From: CAWBYL01 sp963793025
GTDB lineage: Bacteria; Actinomycetota; Acidimicrobiia; Acidimicrobiales; Acidimicrobilacustridaceae
Direction: 5' to 3'
Length of the DNA: 25,247 bases
NCBI GenBank assembly: GCA_963793025.1
Contig: CAWBYL010000008.1
Span: 1 to 25,247, forward strand
Below are positions 1 through 8,008 of this stretch, one piece after another (the stretch's first letter is position 1; each line of letters begins with the position of its first letter). The notes beneath the pieces were generated by a model, which saw nothing but the letters and a program-made list of their open reading frames with translations, searched no databases and was not told the DNA's origin. The position numbers and the translations under genes were made by a program.

Positions 1-87
1 TTCGGCCACGTGAACCTGACGAGGAGCGAGCGCAGCGAGATCGCCGCGGTCGTGACCGATCTCCTCGACGGCCCGCTGGAAGTCTGA
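1..87 (+). CDS. C-terminal end of an unidentified protein (partial)
   Basis: Frame 1 is open from the first base to a TGA at 85-87 and gives the last 28 residues of a protein whose start lies outside the window (it ends LLDGPLEV). The stretch is acidic and helix-prone with no motif I recognise. It is called a gene tail because codon use matches the neighbours, it ends in a clean stop, and about 200 bases of non-coding sequence with a hairpin and a promoter-like site follow. The function cannot be inferred from this fragment. Confidence 0.55.
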   Translation, partial: FGHVNLTRSERSEIAAVVTDLLDGPLEV

Positions 88-155
88 CGCCGCCACCGTC
101 TGGACCAGCTATTCACTAGAAATACGCGCCCGCTCGAGCGTGTAAAGAAGATGTA

Positions 156-172
156 AGGGGGATCTTCCCCCT
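156..172. terminator. Hairpin, 7-bp stem with 3-nt loop
   Basis: AGGGGGA (156-162), loop TCT, TCCCCCT (166-172) form a perfect inverted repeat. It lies 70 bases after the upstream stop and 7 bases before a promoter-like -35 site. No T-tract follows, so it may be a factor-assisted terminator of the upstream gene or an operator for the downstream one. The rest of 88-291 holds the promoter described next and TGTAA-type motifs. Confidence 0.4.
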
Positions 173-178
173 GTGACA

Positions 179-207
179 TTGCTTACACCTCGCGGCCCTC
201 TTACGTT
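179..207 (+). promoter_or_regulatory. Sigma70-like promoter for the DUF4331 gene
   Basis: TTGCTT (179-184) and TACGTT (202-207) are separated by 17 bases and match the vegetative -35/-10 pattern at 4 of 6 and 3 of 6 positions. The predicted transcript start near 214 would leave a leader of about 78 nt before the GTG at 292. Assigned by eye. Confidence 0.35.
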
Positions 208-291
208 CCGCCAGGACGGTCTTCACCGTCCTCGTCTGCGCATCCTGGAGTCTGTCAGGGGCGTGGTGAGCGGCCACATCCGGAGGTTTGC

Positions 292-2912
292 GTGAAATTG
301 CCTGTCGTGAAGTCATCCCTTTCACCCGGAAAGGGAACGAAGCGCGTCTGTCGGCATCGGCACTGCGTTGGCGCTGGTGGCCGGTGTCGCGGCCCTGGCC
401 GGACCCTCCCCCACGTCGGCCTCGAGCCATCGTGAAGCCCCACTGATCGCGGGCGATCCCCGCGCCGACAACACCGACGTCTATGCGTTCGTCAGCCCCG
501 ACGCCCCCGACACCGTTTCCCTGATCGCCAACTGGCTCCCGTTCGAGGAGCCCAACGGCGGCCCGAACTTCTACACGTGGGCCGAGGACACTCGCTACAA
601 CATCAAGATCGACAACAACGGCGACGCCATGCCCGATCTCACCTACACGTGGACGTTCACGACGGTCACCCGTGACCCTGGCCAGTTCCTGTACAACACC
701 GGTCCGATCACGTCGATCGACGATCCCGACCTGAACGTGCTACCAGACCTACGACCTGACCGTCACCGACGGCGCCGGGACCCAGACGCTCCTGCTCGAC
801 GACGCGATCGCGGCACCGTCGCTCGTCGGACCCGGGTCGGTCCCCGACTGCACGCGCCGCTGATGGCCGAGGCAACCAAGCAGTTGCCCGGCGGAGGCCA
901 GTCGTACGTCGGTCAGGCCGACGACCCGTTCTTCCTCGACCTCCGGTCTTCGACCTGCTCTACGGTGGGGACCTCTCCGAGGTGGTGACGGACACCCTGG
1001 CCGGGTACAACGTGAACAGCGTCGCCCTCCAGCTGCCCAAGGGCGTGCTCGCGGGCAACAACGACTCCACCACCAACCCGGTGATCGGCATCTGGACGAC
1101 CACCGACCGTCGCAACGCCCGAGCGGCGAACGGAGAGGGGGATACCATGCTCCACGTTCCAGCAGGTGTCGCGGCTCGGCAACCCGTTGGTGAACGAAGT
1201 CGTCTTCCCGTTGAGCCTCAAGGACGCGTTCAACGGGATGTCTCCGGAGAACGACGCCGACGTTCCTGCAGCGGTCGCCGCGGTCACCAACCCGATCCTC
1301 CCGGGGCTGATCGAATCGATCTACGGCATCCTGACGGCCGACACGCCGCGCAACGACCTCGAAGAGATCTTCCTCCAAGGCGTCAGCGAGGCGAACTCGG
1401 GGTCTGCCGGAGGTGAGAACAACCCGAAGCTCGACGTCGACCTGAACGGTCAGAACATCAACGCCAACGCGCCGGTGACCATTCGCCCGTCCGAGCAGCT
1501 CCGACTGAACATGTCGGTGCCGCCGTCGGCGAAGCCGAACCGGCTCGGCCTGTTCGCCGGTCAGATCGACGGCTTCCCCAACGGTCGTCGCCTCGAAGAC
1601 GACGTGGTCGACATAGCGATCCAAACCGTCAAGGGCGCGGCCGCGCCGGTCTCGTCGCCCTTGGCCGCGGCGACTACGTCGACCGCAACGACCGGGCATT
1701 CCGTCTTCGTTCCCGTACCTCGCCCTGCCCCACGCCAAGGCCGTCAACCAGGGTCCGGAGCGTTCCCCGCGTACCGCCGAGTTCATCCCGCCACGCCTGA
1801 CCGCGTGCTCGACACCCGCCCGCCGGGCAGATCGGCTACTTCGGCCCGACAGCCGACCGCCGGCCAGGTCATCGAAGTGAAGGTGACCGGAGTCGGCGAC
1901 TCGCTGGTACCCGACGACGCGAAGGCCGTCACGGTGAACCTCGCGTCCACCGGCCCCGCGGCGCCGCGTGGGTCACCGCCTACGACTGCGACGAGCCGAT
2001 CCCGTACGCATCGAACGTCAACACGGGCGCAGCCAGCGTGTCGACCAGCAACATGTCAGTCATCGGCGTCAGCGAAGCAGGCACGATCTGCATCTACACC
2101 CTCCAGGCGAGCGACCTCGTCGCCGACCTCACCGGCTTCGTGCCGGCCACGTCGGTCATCTCCCCCGCCTGCCGGAACGACTGCTCGAGACTCGTGTCGC
2201 AGCCGGCCAGATCGGCTACACGGGGACCCTCCCGACCGCAGGCAGACCATCGCCCTCGATGTCACCCAGGTGGGTCACAACCAGGTGCCGACGGACTCCA
2301 AGGGCGTGTTCGTGAACGTCACCGCCGTCGATCCGACTGCGGCCGGATGGATCACGGTGTACGCTGCGACGCGCCCAAGCCCACCGCCTCGGCGCTCAAC
2401 TACGACCCCGGTGCGCCACCCCCAACCTCGTGGTAGCACCGATCGGCGCGGACGGGACCATGTGCCTCTACACGGAGGCCGGGACCGACGTCGCCGTCGA
2501 TCTCGTCGCCGAGGTCCCGGCCAACTCCGATTACGTCGCCGCTGGTCCCCAGCGGATCCTCGAGACCCGGGCGGAGGCCGGCCAGGTCGGTTACACGGGC
2601 GGCAAACACGCAGCCGGTCAGGTCATCGAGGTGCAGGTCACCGGCGTCGGTGCCGCCGCAGTCCCGACCGCCGCTTCGGCGCTTCCTCAACGTGACCACC
2701 ACGAACCAGTCGCCCGTCGGGTTCTTCACCGTGTGCCCGTGCGGGACGCCGAAGCCCAACGCTTCGAACGGTAACTTCCGAGGCTCCACCACGGCCAACC
2801 TCGTCGCCACGACACTCGGTGACGCCGGTCGGGTCTGCGTCTACGTCAGCTCTCGACCGTCGTGGTGGTCGACCTCGTCGGGTATCTGCCCGGCGTCGGC
2901 ATCGTGGGCTAG
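292..2912 (+). CDS. Secreted DUF4331 protein with three C-terminal repeats; frameshifted
   Basis: The GTG start at 292 follows a GGAGG site (282-286) by 5 bases. The reading begins with a basic, Lys/Arg-containing segment, then after a frame switch near 340 a hydrophobic signal peptide (ALALVAGVAALAG). The mature part opens SSHREAPLI and continues DNTDVYAFVSPDAPDTV and PFEEPNGGPNFYTW, characteristic of DUF4331. Further family-like segments follow in changing frames: DLTVTDGAGTQTLLLDD (about 750-800), QADDPFFLDL (about 917-945), FDLLYGGDLSEV (about 950-985), GNPLVNEVVFPL (about 1177-1212) and FPYLALPHAKAVNQG (about 1708-1755). Three tandem repeats of about 125 residues then run to the TAG at 2910-2912. 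At least a dozen single-base frame changes interrupt the gene, yet coding similarity resumes after each. The protein is probably extracellular; DUF4331 has no established biochemical function that I know of. A genuine pseudogene is the alternative. Confidence 0.75.
1796..2160 (+). repeat. Protein repeat 1 of 3 in the DUF4331 gene
   Basis: Opens PDRVLDTR, then GQIGYFG, TAGQVIEVKVTGVG and VPDDAKAVTVNL, and closes with LVADLTGFVP, read across frame changes. The module resembles repeats common in secreted actinobacterial proteins (RLLDTR at the start, a VDVNGYFP-like end). Repeat starts at 1796, 2172 and 2547 give a period of 375-376 bases. Confidence 0.65.
2172..2530 (+). repeat. Protein repeat 2 of 3 in the DUF4331 gene
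   Basis: Opens PERLLETRVAAGQIGYTG, continues IALDVTQVGHNQVPTDSK and VFVNVTAVDPTAAGWITVY, and ends VAVDLVAEVP. It aligns with repeat 1 throughout. Frame changes occur near 2245, 2370 and 2425. Confidence 0.65.
2547..2905 (+). repeat. Protein repeat 3 of 3 in the DUF4331 gene
   Basis: Opens PQRILETRAEAGQVGYTGG, continues AAGQVIEVQVTGVG, then in another frame FLNVTTTNQSPVGFFTVCPC, and ends VVVDLVGYLPG just before the gene's stop. Paired cysteines after the FFTV segment (CPCG) match the YDCDEP position of repeat 1, suggesting a disulfide within each repeat of the exported protein. Confidence 0.65.
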
Positions 2913-3114
2913 ACAGGATCGCCCACATCAGTGGGTCATCCGTGGAGCGAACCGGCCACGGAGCGCAACAGAGACGATGCGTCGTGCCGTGCCTCGACCG
3001 GCGGCATCGCACGGCTCTACCGGAACGGGAGCGCCGGTGCCCACTCGAACGAGGCCACGCTCACGATCGCCGTCAGCAGTGCACCATACCGAGGCCCCGA
3101 GTCCGAGCCGGCCC

Positions 3115-4465
3115 GTGAGCGAGACCGGCCCCGCTTGGGGCTGCGCCCATCGTCGGGCGCGGCACGTGAGCGGGGGCCGTCGCCTTCGTCGTCTTCGCCG
3201 CCGGCACCATCGGGTTCGCCCGGTCGCCCGACCCCCGACGCCACCCCCGAGCCCGGCACCGGAAGCACGGCACCGGCCCCGAGCGTCAGCGCCGCGCCGG
3301 GCCCGGGCGCCGGCCAGATCGACACCCTCGAGGCCCGCCTCGATCGACCCCGACGACGACACGGCCTGGGCGACGCTCGGCGTCGCCTACGTGCAACAGG
3401 CCCGGATCACCGTCAACCCGAGGCTCTACGCGCGGGCCGAGTCGGCGCTGGACCGATCGTTCGAGATCAACCCGGACGACAACGTGCTCGGCTTCGCCGG
3501 GCACTCCACTGGCCGCCGCCCGTCACCGCTTCGCCGAGGCCGGACTTCGCCCTCCAAGGCCTCGCCATCAACCCGTCGAGCTCGCTACCTCTAGGGCGCC
3601 CTCGCCGACGCCCAGACCCAACTCGGTCACTACGACGCCGCGGCCGAGAGGGTGCAGCGGATGGTCGACCTCTCCCCCGACGCCTCCTCATTCGCTCGCG
3701 CCTCGTACACCTGGGAGCTCCACGGCAACACCAACCAAGGCGTCGAACTGATGGACCGGGCCCTCGAAGCCGCCCCGAACACCGACGACCGGGCCTTCGC
3801 CCTCTACTACCTCGGTGAACTCGCCTTCGACCAGGGCGACATCGACGGCGCTGTCGGTCACTACACCGATGCACTCGCGGCCGCTCCCGCCGACAGCCTC
3901 GCCCAGGCCGGGCGGGCCAGGCCCTCGCGACCTCGGGCCAGATCCTCACCACGCTCGACGTCTACGCCGACCTCGTCGCCCGGGTGCCCGATCCCGTCTA
4001 TCTCGTCCCCTACGGCAAGCTCCTCGAGTCCCTCGGCCGCACCGACGAGGCCGAGGAGCAGTACCGGGTGGCCGCCGTCGCCTGGCAGCTCTACGCCGCG
4101 AACGGGGTCGAGCCCGACGCCGACCAGGTGCTGTTCGTGGCCGATCACGGCGAACCCGCCGAGGCGCTGGCCCTGGCCGAGACGGCGATGCGGTTCCGTC
4201 CCTTCCTCGCCGTACACGACGCCTACGCCTGGGCCCTCTACCGCAACGGCCGCTTCGTCGAGGCCCGGACCGAGAGCGACGCGGCCTGGCCCTCGGCACC
4301 AGCAGCGCCCGATACCACTTCCACGCCGGGATGATCCACAAGGCCCTCGGCGAGGACGACGTCGCCCACGACGAGCTCACCACCGCGCTGGCCATCAACC
4401 CCCGGTTCGACCCCATCGACGTCGGGGTGGCCACCGCCGCCCTGGCCGAGCTGGGGCCACGATGA
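3115..4465 (+). CDS. Tetratricopeptide repeat protein, probably membrane-anchored; frameshifted
   Basis: The start is uncertain. GTG at 3115 is a guess, and 2913-3114 contains no confident gene. Near 3175-3225 one frame gives a hydrophobic segment (AVAFVVFAAGTIGFA) that would be a signal anchor. A Pro/Thr/Gly-rich linker follows (about 3230-3320), then helical repeats with TPR spacing: DTAWATLGVAYVQQA, ARAESALDRSFEINPDD, ALADAQTQLGHYDAAAERV, ALYYLGELAFDQGDIDGAV, LVPYGKLLESLGRTDEAEEQ, AYAWALYRNGRFVEA, ARYHFHAGMIHKALGEDD. TPR arrays usually bind protein partners. At least six frame changes break the gene, including an in-frame TAG near 3592. Its TGA (4463-4465) overlaps the next gene's ATG by four bases, so the two are translationally coupled and probably work together in the envelope. 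Confidence 0.65.
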
Positions 4466-6284
4466 GGCGCCGATCGGCCCAGCTCCTCGCCGGGGCGGCT
4501 GTGACGCTCGGCATCGGGGTCGTCTCCGTCGCTCCCGCGAGCGCCCATCCGCTCGGCAACTTCACGGTGAACCACCTCAACGAGCTCAGCCTGGGCGCCG
4601 ACGGCGTGCTCGTCGACGCCGTGGTCGATCTGGCCGAGATCCCCACGACGCAGGCCCGCGCCGCCGTCGACAGCGACGGCAACGGCGAGGCCGACGAGTC
4701 GGAGCGGGCGGCCTACGCGCAGGCCCGATGCACCGACGTGGCGGGTGCGCAACGGGTGACCGTCGACGGAGCCCCCCAGGTCCTCCTCGTCGACGCCGCC
4801 GCCTTCGAGTACGGCGACGGGCAGGCCGGACTCCCCACGAGCCGTCTCGAGTGCCGGTCGCGAGCCGCGGTCGAGCTGGAGAAGGGCTCGGAGGTCACCT
4901 TCGAGGACGGCTTCGAGCTCGACCGGATCGGCTGGCGTGAGGTCGTGGCCGTCGGTGACGGCGTCGAGCTCGACCGGTCCAGCGCTCCCGACCAGAGCAT
5001 CACCGACGGCCTGCGCACCTATCCGGGCGAGTTGCTCAGCTCCCCACCGGACGTCACCGGCGCGTCGGTCACCGTGGGCCAGATCATCGGCGAGCGCACC
5101 CAGACCGGAGGGGCACCCGGCTCGGTGGACACCCTCGGTCTCACCCAGCGGGGGCCGGCGTCAGGGCTGCTCGACCGGGTGCAGGGCGTGTTCGACGACC
5201 TCATCGGGCGCCGTGACCTCACCCTTCCGGTCGGGCTGCTGGCGGTGGGCCTCGCCGTGCTGCTGGGCACCTCGCACGCTCTGCTGCCGGGACACGGGAA
5301 GACGATCATGGCGGCCTACATCGCCGGACGAGAGGGCACCATGCGCGACGCCGTGATCGTCGGCGCCACCGTGACCGGTACCCACACCAGCGGCGTCTTG
5401 TTGCTCGGTCTGGCCCTGAGCCTGTCCACGGCCCTGGCCGGCGAGGTCGTCATCGGCTGGCTGGGCGTGATCAGCGGCCTGTTCGTGGCCGCGCTGGATG
5501 GGCCCTCGTGATCGGGCACCTCCGTCGGGGGGGCCGGTCCCGCTTCTCGCTCGAGAGCCACCACCACGGCCCCTTCGGCGGTCACACCCACGACCACGAC
5601 CATCTCCAGGACCACACGCACGACCACGACCACGACCACACGCACCACCATCTCCAGGACCACGAGGACGTGATCCACCTCCTCGACGACCCCGAGCTCG
5701 CCGACGAGGACCTGGTCGAGCTCCAGGACGACCTGATCCAGGTCCACGACGAGCTCGTGGACGACGGTCACCACCACGAAGTCGGTGACCACGACGGTCA
5801 GGGCCACACCGTCACCGCCCTCAAGTCACCGCTCGTCGTGGCCACACCGGTGTCGGGCCGCTCCCACTCCCATCCCCTCGCGGCCCCCGCCGGTTCGACC
5901 GGTGCCCACGACCACGGCGGGCCCTCCCCCTCCCACGAGGGTGAGCCGACCAGGACCTTCTCCCGCCTCGGCCTGGTGGGGATGGGCATCGCCGGGGGCA
6001 TCGTCCCCAGCCCGTCGGCCCTCGTCATCTTGTTGTCCGCCATCGCCCTCGGCCGCACCGCCTTCGGGGTGCTCCTCGTGCTGGCCTACGGCATCGGAAT
6101 GGCGGTGACCCTCACCGTGGCCGGCGTGGCCCTCGTGTTCGTGCGGGACCGCTACGTGAACCGCTTCACCGGCCGGATCTCACGTATGGGTGATCGGTGG
6201 CGCCGGATCATGCCGTTCGCCACCGCCGGGCTGGTGATCGTGGTCGGCACGGGGCTCGCCCTCCGGAGCCTCTGGGCGCTGTGA
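4462..6284 (+). CDS. NicO/RcnA-type nickel/cobalt transporter with exported N-terminal domain; one frameshift
   Basis: The ATG at 4462 overlaps the TPR gene's stop. An N-terminal signal peptide ending ASAHP precedes an extracytoplasmic domain of about 200 residues containing an EF-hand-like loop, D70-S-D-G-N-G-E-A-D-E-S-E81. Membrane segments follow: LAVGLAVLLGTSHALLPGHG with the NicO HAL.PGHGKT motif, VGATVTGTHTSGVLLLG, and VVIGWLGVISGLFVAAL. A loop of about 130 residues, very rich in His and Asp/Glu (about 5555-5940), comes next. Three more helices include GIVPSPSALVILLSAIALGR. By topology the His loop is cytoplasmic, as in RcnA-like efflux pumps, and could sense or chelate metal. A one-base deletion near 5497 moves the frame; inserting a G there restores ALGWALVIGHL. 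Family knowledge suggests Ni/Co efflux, but the direction and metal are inferred. Confidence 0.8.
5585..5680 (+). repeat. His/Asp-rich tandem coding repeat in the transporter loop
   Basis: The sequence CATCTCCAGG recurs 48 bases apart (5601-5610 and 5649-5658). It encodes HLQDH units separated by alternating His-Asp/Thr runs, a 16-residue repeat. The DNA is a CAC/GAC-rich low-complexity tract that can expand or contract by slippage. The frame stays open through it and into the next membrane segments. Confidence 0.6.
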
Positions 6285-6297
6285 TCCGGAGCCTCTG
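6262..6297. repeat. 13-bp direct repeat across the end of the transporter gene
   Basis: TCCGGAGCCTCTG occurs at 6262-6274, inside the last codons of the transporter, and again at 6285-6297 directly after its TGA. It looks like a small local duplication. No function is evident. Confidence 0.5.
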
Positions 6298-6303
6298 ACC
6301 GCC

Positions 6304-6316
6304 CGGGCACCGCCCG
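6304..6316. terminator. Short hairpin between convergent genes
   Basis: CGGGC, loop ACC, GCCCG lie in the 66-base gap between the converging transporter and znuB genes. The stem is only 5 bp and no T-tract follows, so this is weak evidence for a shared terminator. Confidence 0.25.
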
Positions 6317-6350
6317 TGGGGTTGCCGCCGACGCCCGCCCCCGACGACCC

Positions 6351-7238
6351 TCAGCCGGGGAAGCCGGCGACGGGATCGAGGCTCGCCACCGGCTCGGCCG
6401 GACCGGGCTCCACGGAGGGCCGGTGACGGTGGTGGCGGATGGACTCCACGCCGTAGGCGACGGCGAACACGGCGACGCTGGTCAACACGATCGTGGGGCC
6501 CGACGCGATGTCCAGGTGGTAGCTGGCGTTCATGCCCACGAAACCGCTGACACCCCCGATGACGGTGGCGATGGCCAGCATACGGGTGAAGGACTGGGTG
6601 AGCATTCGGGCGGCGGCCGCCGGGACGACGATGGCGGCGGCCACGAGGGTGACGCCCATGATGTTCATCGAGACCAGCACCACCAGCGTGAGCACGATCA
6701 TGAGCAAGGCGTCGGTGCGGCCGGTGTGCACCCCGGACACCTTGGCCACCTCGGGGTCGAAGCTGGTGAACAGCAGGGCCCGGTAGCGGAGGAAGATGAC
6801 CGCGCCGGTCAACAGCCCGACGACGACGACGCCGACGATGTCGGCGGTGGTGACGCCGAGGACGTTGCCGAACAGGGCGGCGTCGGCGTTGGTCGCGGGG
6901 GTGCCGTAGACCGCGATGACGGCGAGTCCGAAGGCGAACGACGCCGTCGTGACCACCGCGATGGCAGCGTCGCTGCCGATGCGGCGCCGCCCGACGCGCC
7001 CGATGAGCAGGGCCGAGCCCAGACCCCAGGCCCCGGCCCCGATGAAGAAGTTGATGCCGATCACCGAGCTCACCGCGAACCCCCCGAAGACGGCGTGGGA
7101 GAGGCCGTGGCCGATGTAGCTCATGCCTCGGAGCACGACGTAGCAGCCCACGGCCCCGCACAGCGCGCCGGCGAGGGTGGCGACGAGCAGACCGTTGCGG
7201 AAGAACTCGTAGGCGAAGGGCCGGAACACGTCACTCAC
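6351..7238 (-). CDS. znuB: ABC transporter permease, zinc/manganese family (ZnuB-like)
   Basis: Multi-pass inner-membrane permease of the metal ABC-3 family, 295 residues. The start is the GTG whose complement lies at 7236-7238. It overlaps the stop of the ATPase gene in a GTGA junction, and the protein then begins SDVFRPFAYEFFRNGLL. The family signature RGMSYIGHGLSHAVFGG sits near the N-terminus. Long hydrophobic helices follow (for example IVGVVVVGLLTGAVIFL and ALLMIVLTLVVLVSMNIMG), with the conserved GVTLVAAAIVVPAAAARML segment after them. The His/Arg-rich tail (RHHRHRPS) might interact with metal but is not a family feature I know. Third gene of a tightly overlapping operon, presumably co-repressed with it. 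Confidence 0.9.
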   Translation of the reverse strand: MSDVFRPFAYEFFRNGLLVATLAGALCGAVGCYVVLRGMSYIGHGLSHAVFGGFAVSSVIGINFFIGAGAWGLGSALLIGRVGRRRIGSDAAIAVVTTASFAFGLAVIAVYGTPATNADAALFGNVLGVTTADIVGVVVVGLLTGAVIFLRYRALLFTSFDPEVAKVSGVHTGRTDALLMIVLTLVVLVSMNIMGVTLVAAAIVVPAAAARMLTQSFTRMLAIATVIGGVSGFVGMNASYHLDIASGPTIVLTSVAVFAVAYGVESIRHHRHRPSVEPGPAEPVASLDPVAGFPG

Positions 7239-8008
7239 CCCGTGCGCCTGAGGGTCAGCGGCGCCGACACCACGACCGGGAGTCCGGCATGGATGAGGAC
7301 CTCCATCCGGGCCCCGTAGGTGGCCTCGAGGTTCCGGGGCGTGAGCACGTCCTCGGGGGCACCGTGGGCGACGAGCCTCCGGTTCAGGAAGGCGATCTCG
7401 GGCAGGTGGGCGGCGACGCCGTTGAGGTCGTGGGTCGTGATGACGATGGCCAGTCCCTCGTCGTGGATCTCGGCGAGGAAGTGGAGGACCTCGTGGCGGG
7501 TACGCAGGTCGACGCCCGACGTGGGTTCGTCGAGCAGCAGGAGTTGCGGCTCCTGCAGAAGAGCCCGGGCCAGGAACACCCGCTGCTGCTGGCCGCCGGA
7601 GAGCTCCCGGATGTGGCGATCGCCCAGCTCGGCGATCCCGAGACGCTCGAGCACGGTGGCCGCCCGCCGGCGATCCTCCCGCGTGGGCCAGGGCAGCCAG
7701 CTCCCAGCGGTGCGGGCCATGAGGACGCACTCGGTGACGGTCACCGGAAACTTCCAGTCGACCGACTGCAGCTGGGGCACGTAGCCGATGGTCAGTCCCG
7801 GTCGACGATCGACCCGCCCGGCGCTGGGGGTGAAGCCGGCCGCCAGGATCTGCAGCAGCGTGGTCTTGCCCGCCCCCGAAGGCCCGACCAGACCGAGGAA
7901 CGTGTGGTCGGTGACGGCCAGGCTCACGTCCTGGACCACTGGCTGGGAGCCGTAGGCGGCGGAGACGCCGTCGAGGACCAGGAGCGGCGGGGTCAGGTCA
8001 GGGCTCAT
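7235..8008 (-). CDS. znuC: ABC transporter ATP-binding protein, zinc/manganese family (ZnuC-like)
   Basis: A 257-residue cytoplasmic ATPase that powers metal uptake with the adjacent permease. Walker A is GPSGAGKT (42-49), the Q-loop region GYVPQ (75-79), the ABC signature LSGGQQQR (136-143), Walker B LLLLDEPTSG (156-165) and the switch histidine H193 in TTHD. All catalytic elements are present. The segment around VDWKFPVTVTECVLM is typical of zinc/manganese ATPases. Its ATG overlaps the binding-protein gene's TGA by four bases and its own stop overlaps the permease GTG, so the three genes are translationally coupled. Confidence 0.93.
   Translation of the reverse strand: MSPDLTPPLLVLDGVSAAYGSQPVVQDVSLAVTDHTFLGLVGPSGAGKTTLLQILAAGFTPSAGRVDRRPGLTIGYVPQLQSVDWKFPVTVTECVLMARTAGSWLPWPTREDRRRAATVLERLGIAELGDRHIRELSGGQQQRVFLARALLQEPQLLLLDEPTSGVDLRTRHEVLHFLAEIHDEGLAIVITTHDLNGVAAHLPEIAFLNRRLVAHGAPEDVLTPRNLEATYGARMEVLIHAGLPVVVSAPLTLRRTG

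Noticed and set aside
5480..5520. Programmed ribosomal frameshift in the transporter gene
   Set aside because: There is no slippery heptamer or clear downstream pseudoknot at 5497, and adding one G restores a perfect membrane segment. Many other frame breaks lie just upstream, so an indel error or mutation is simpler.
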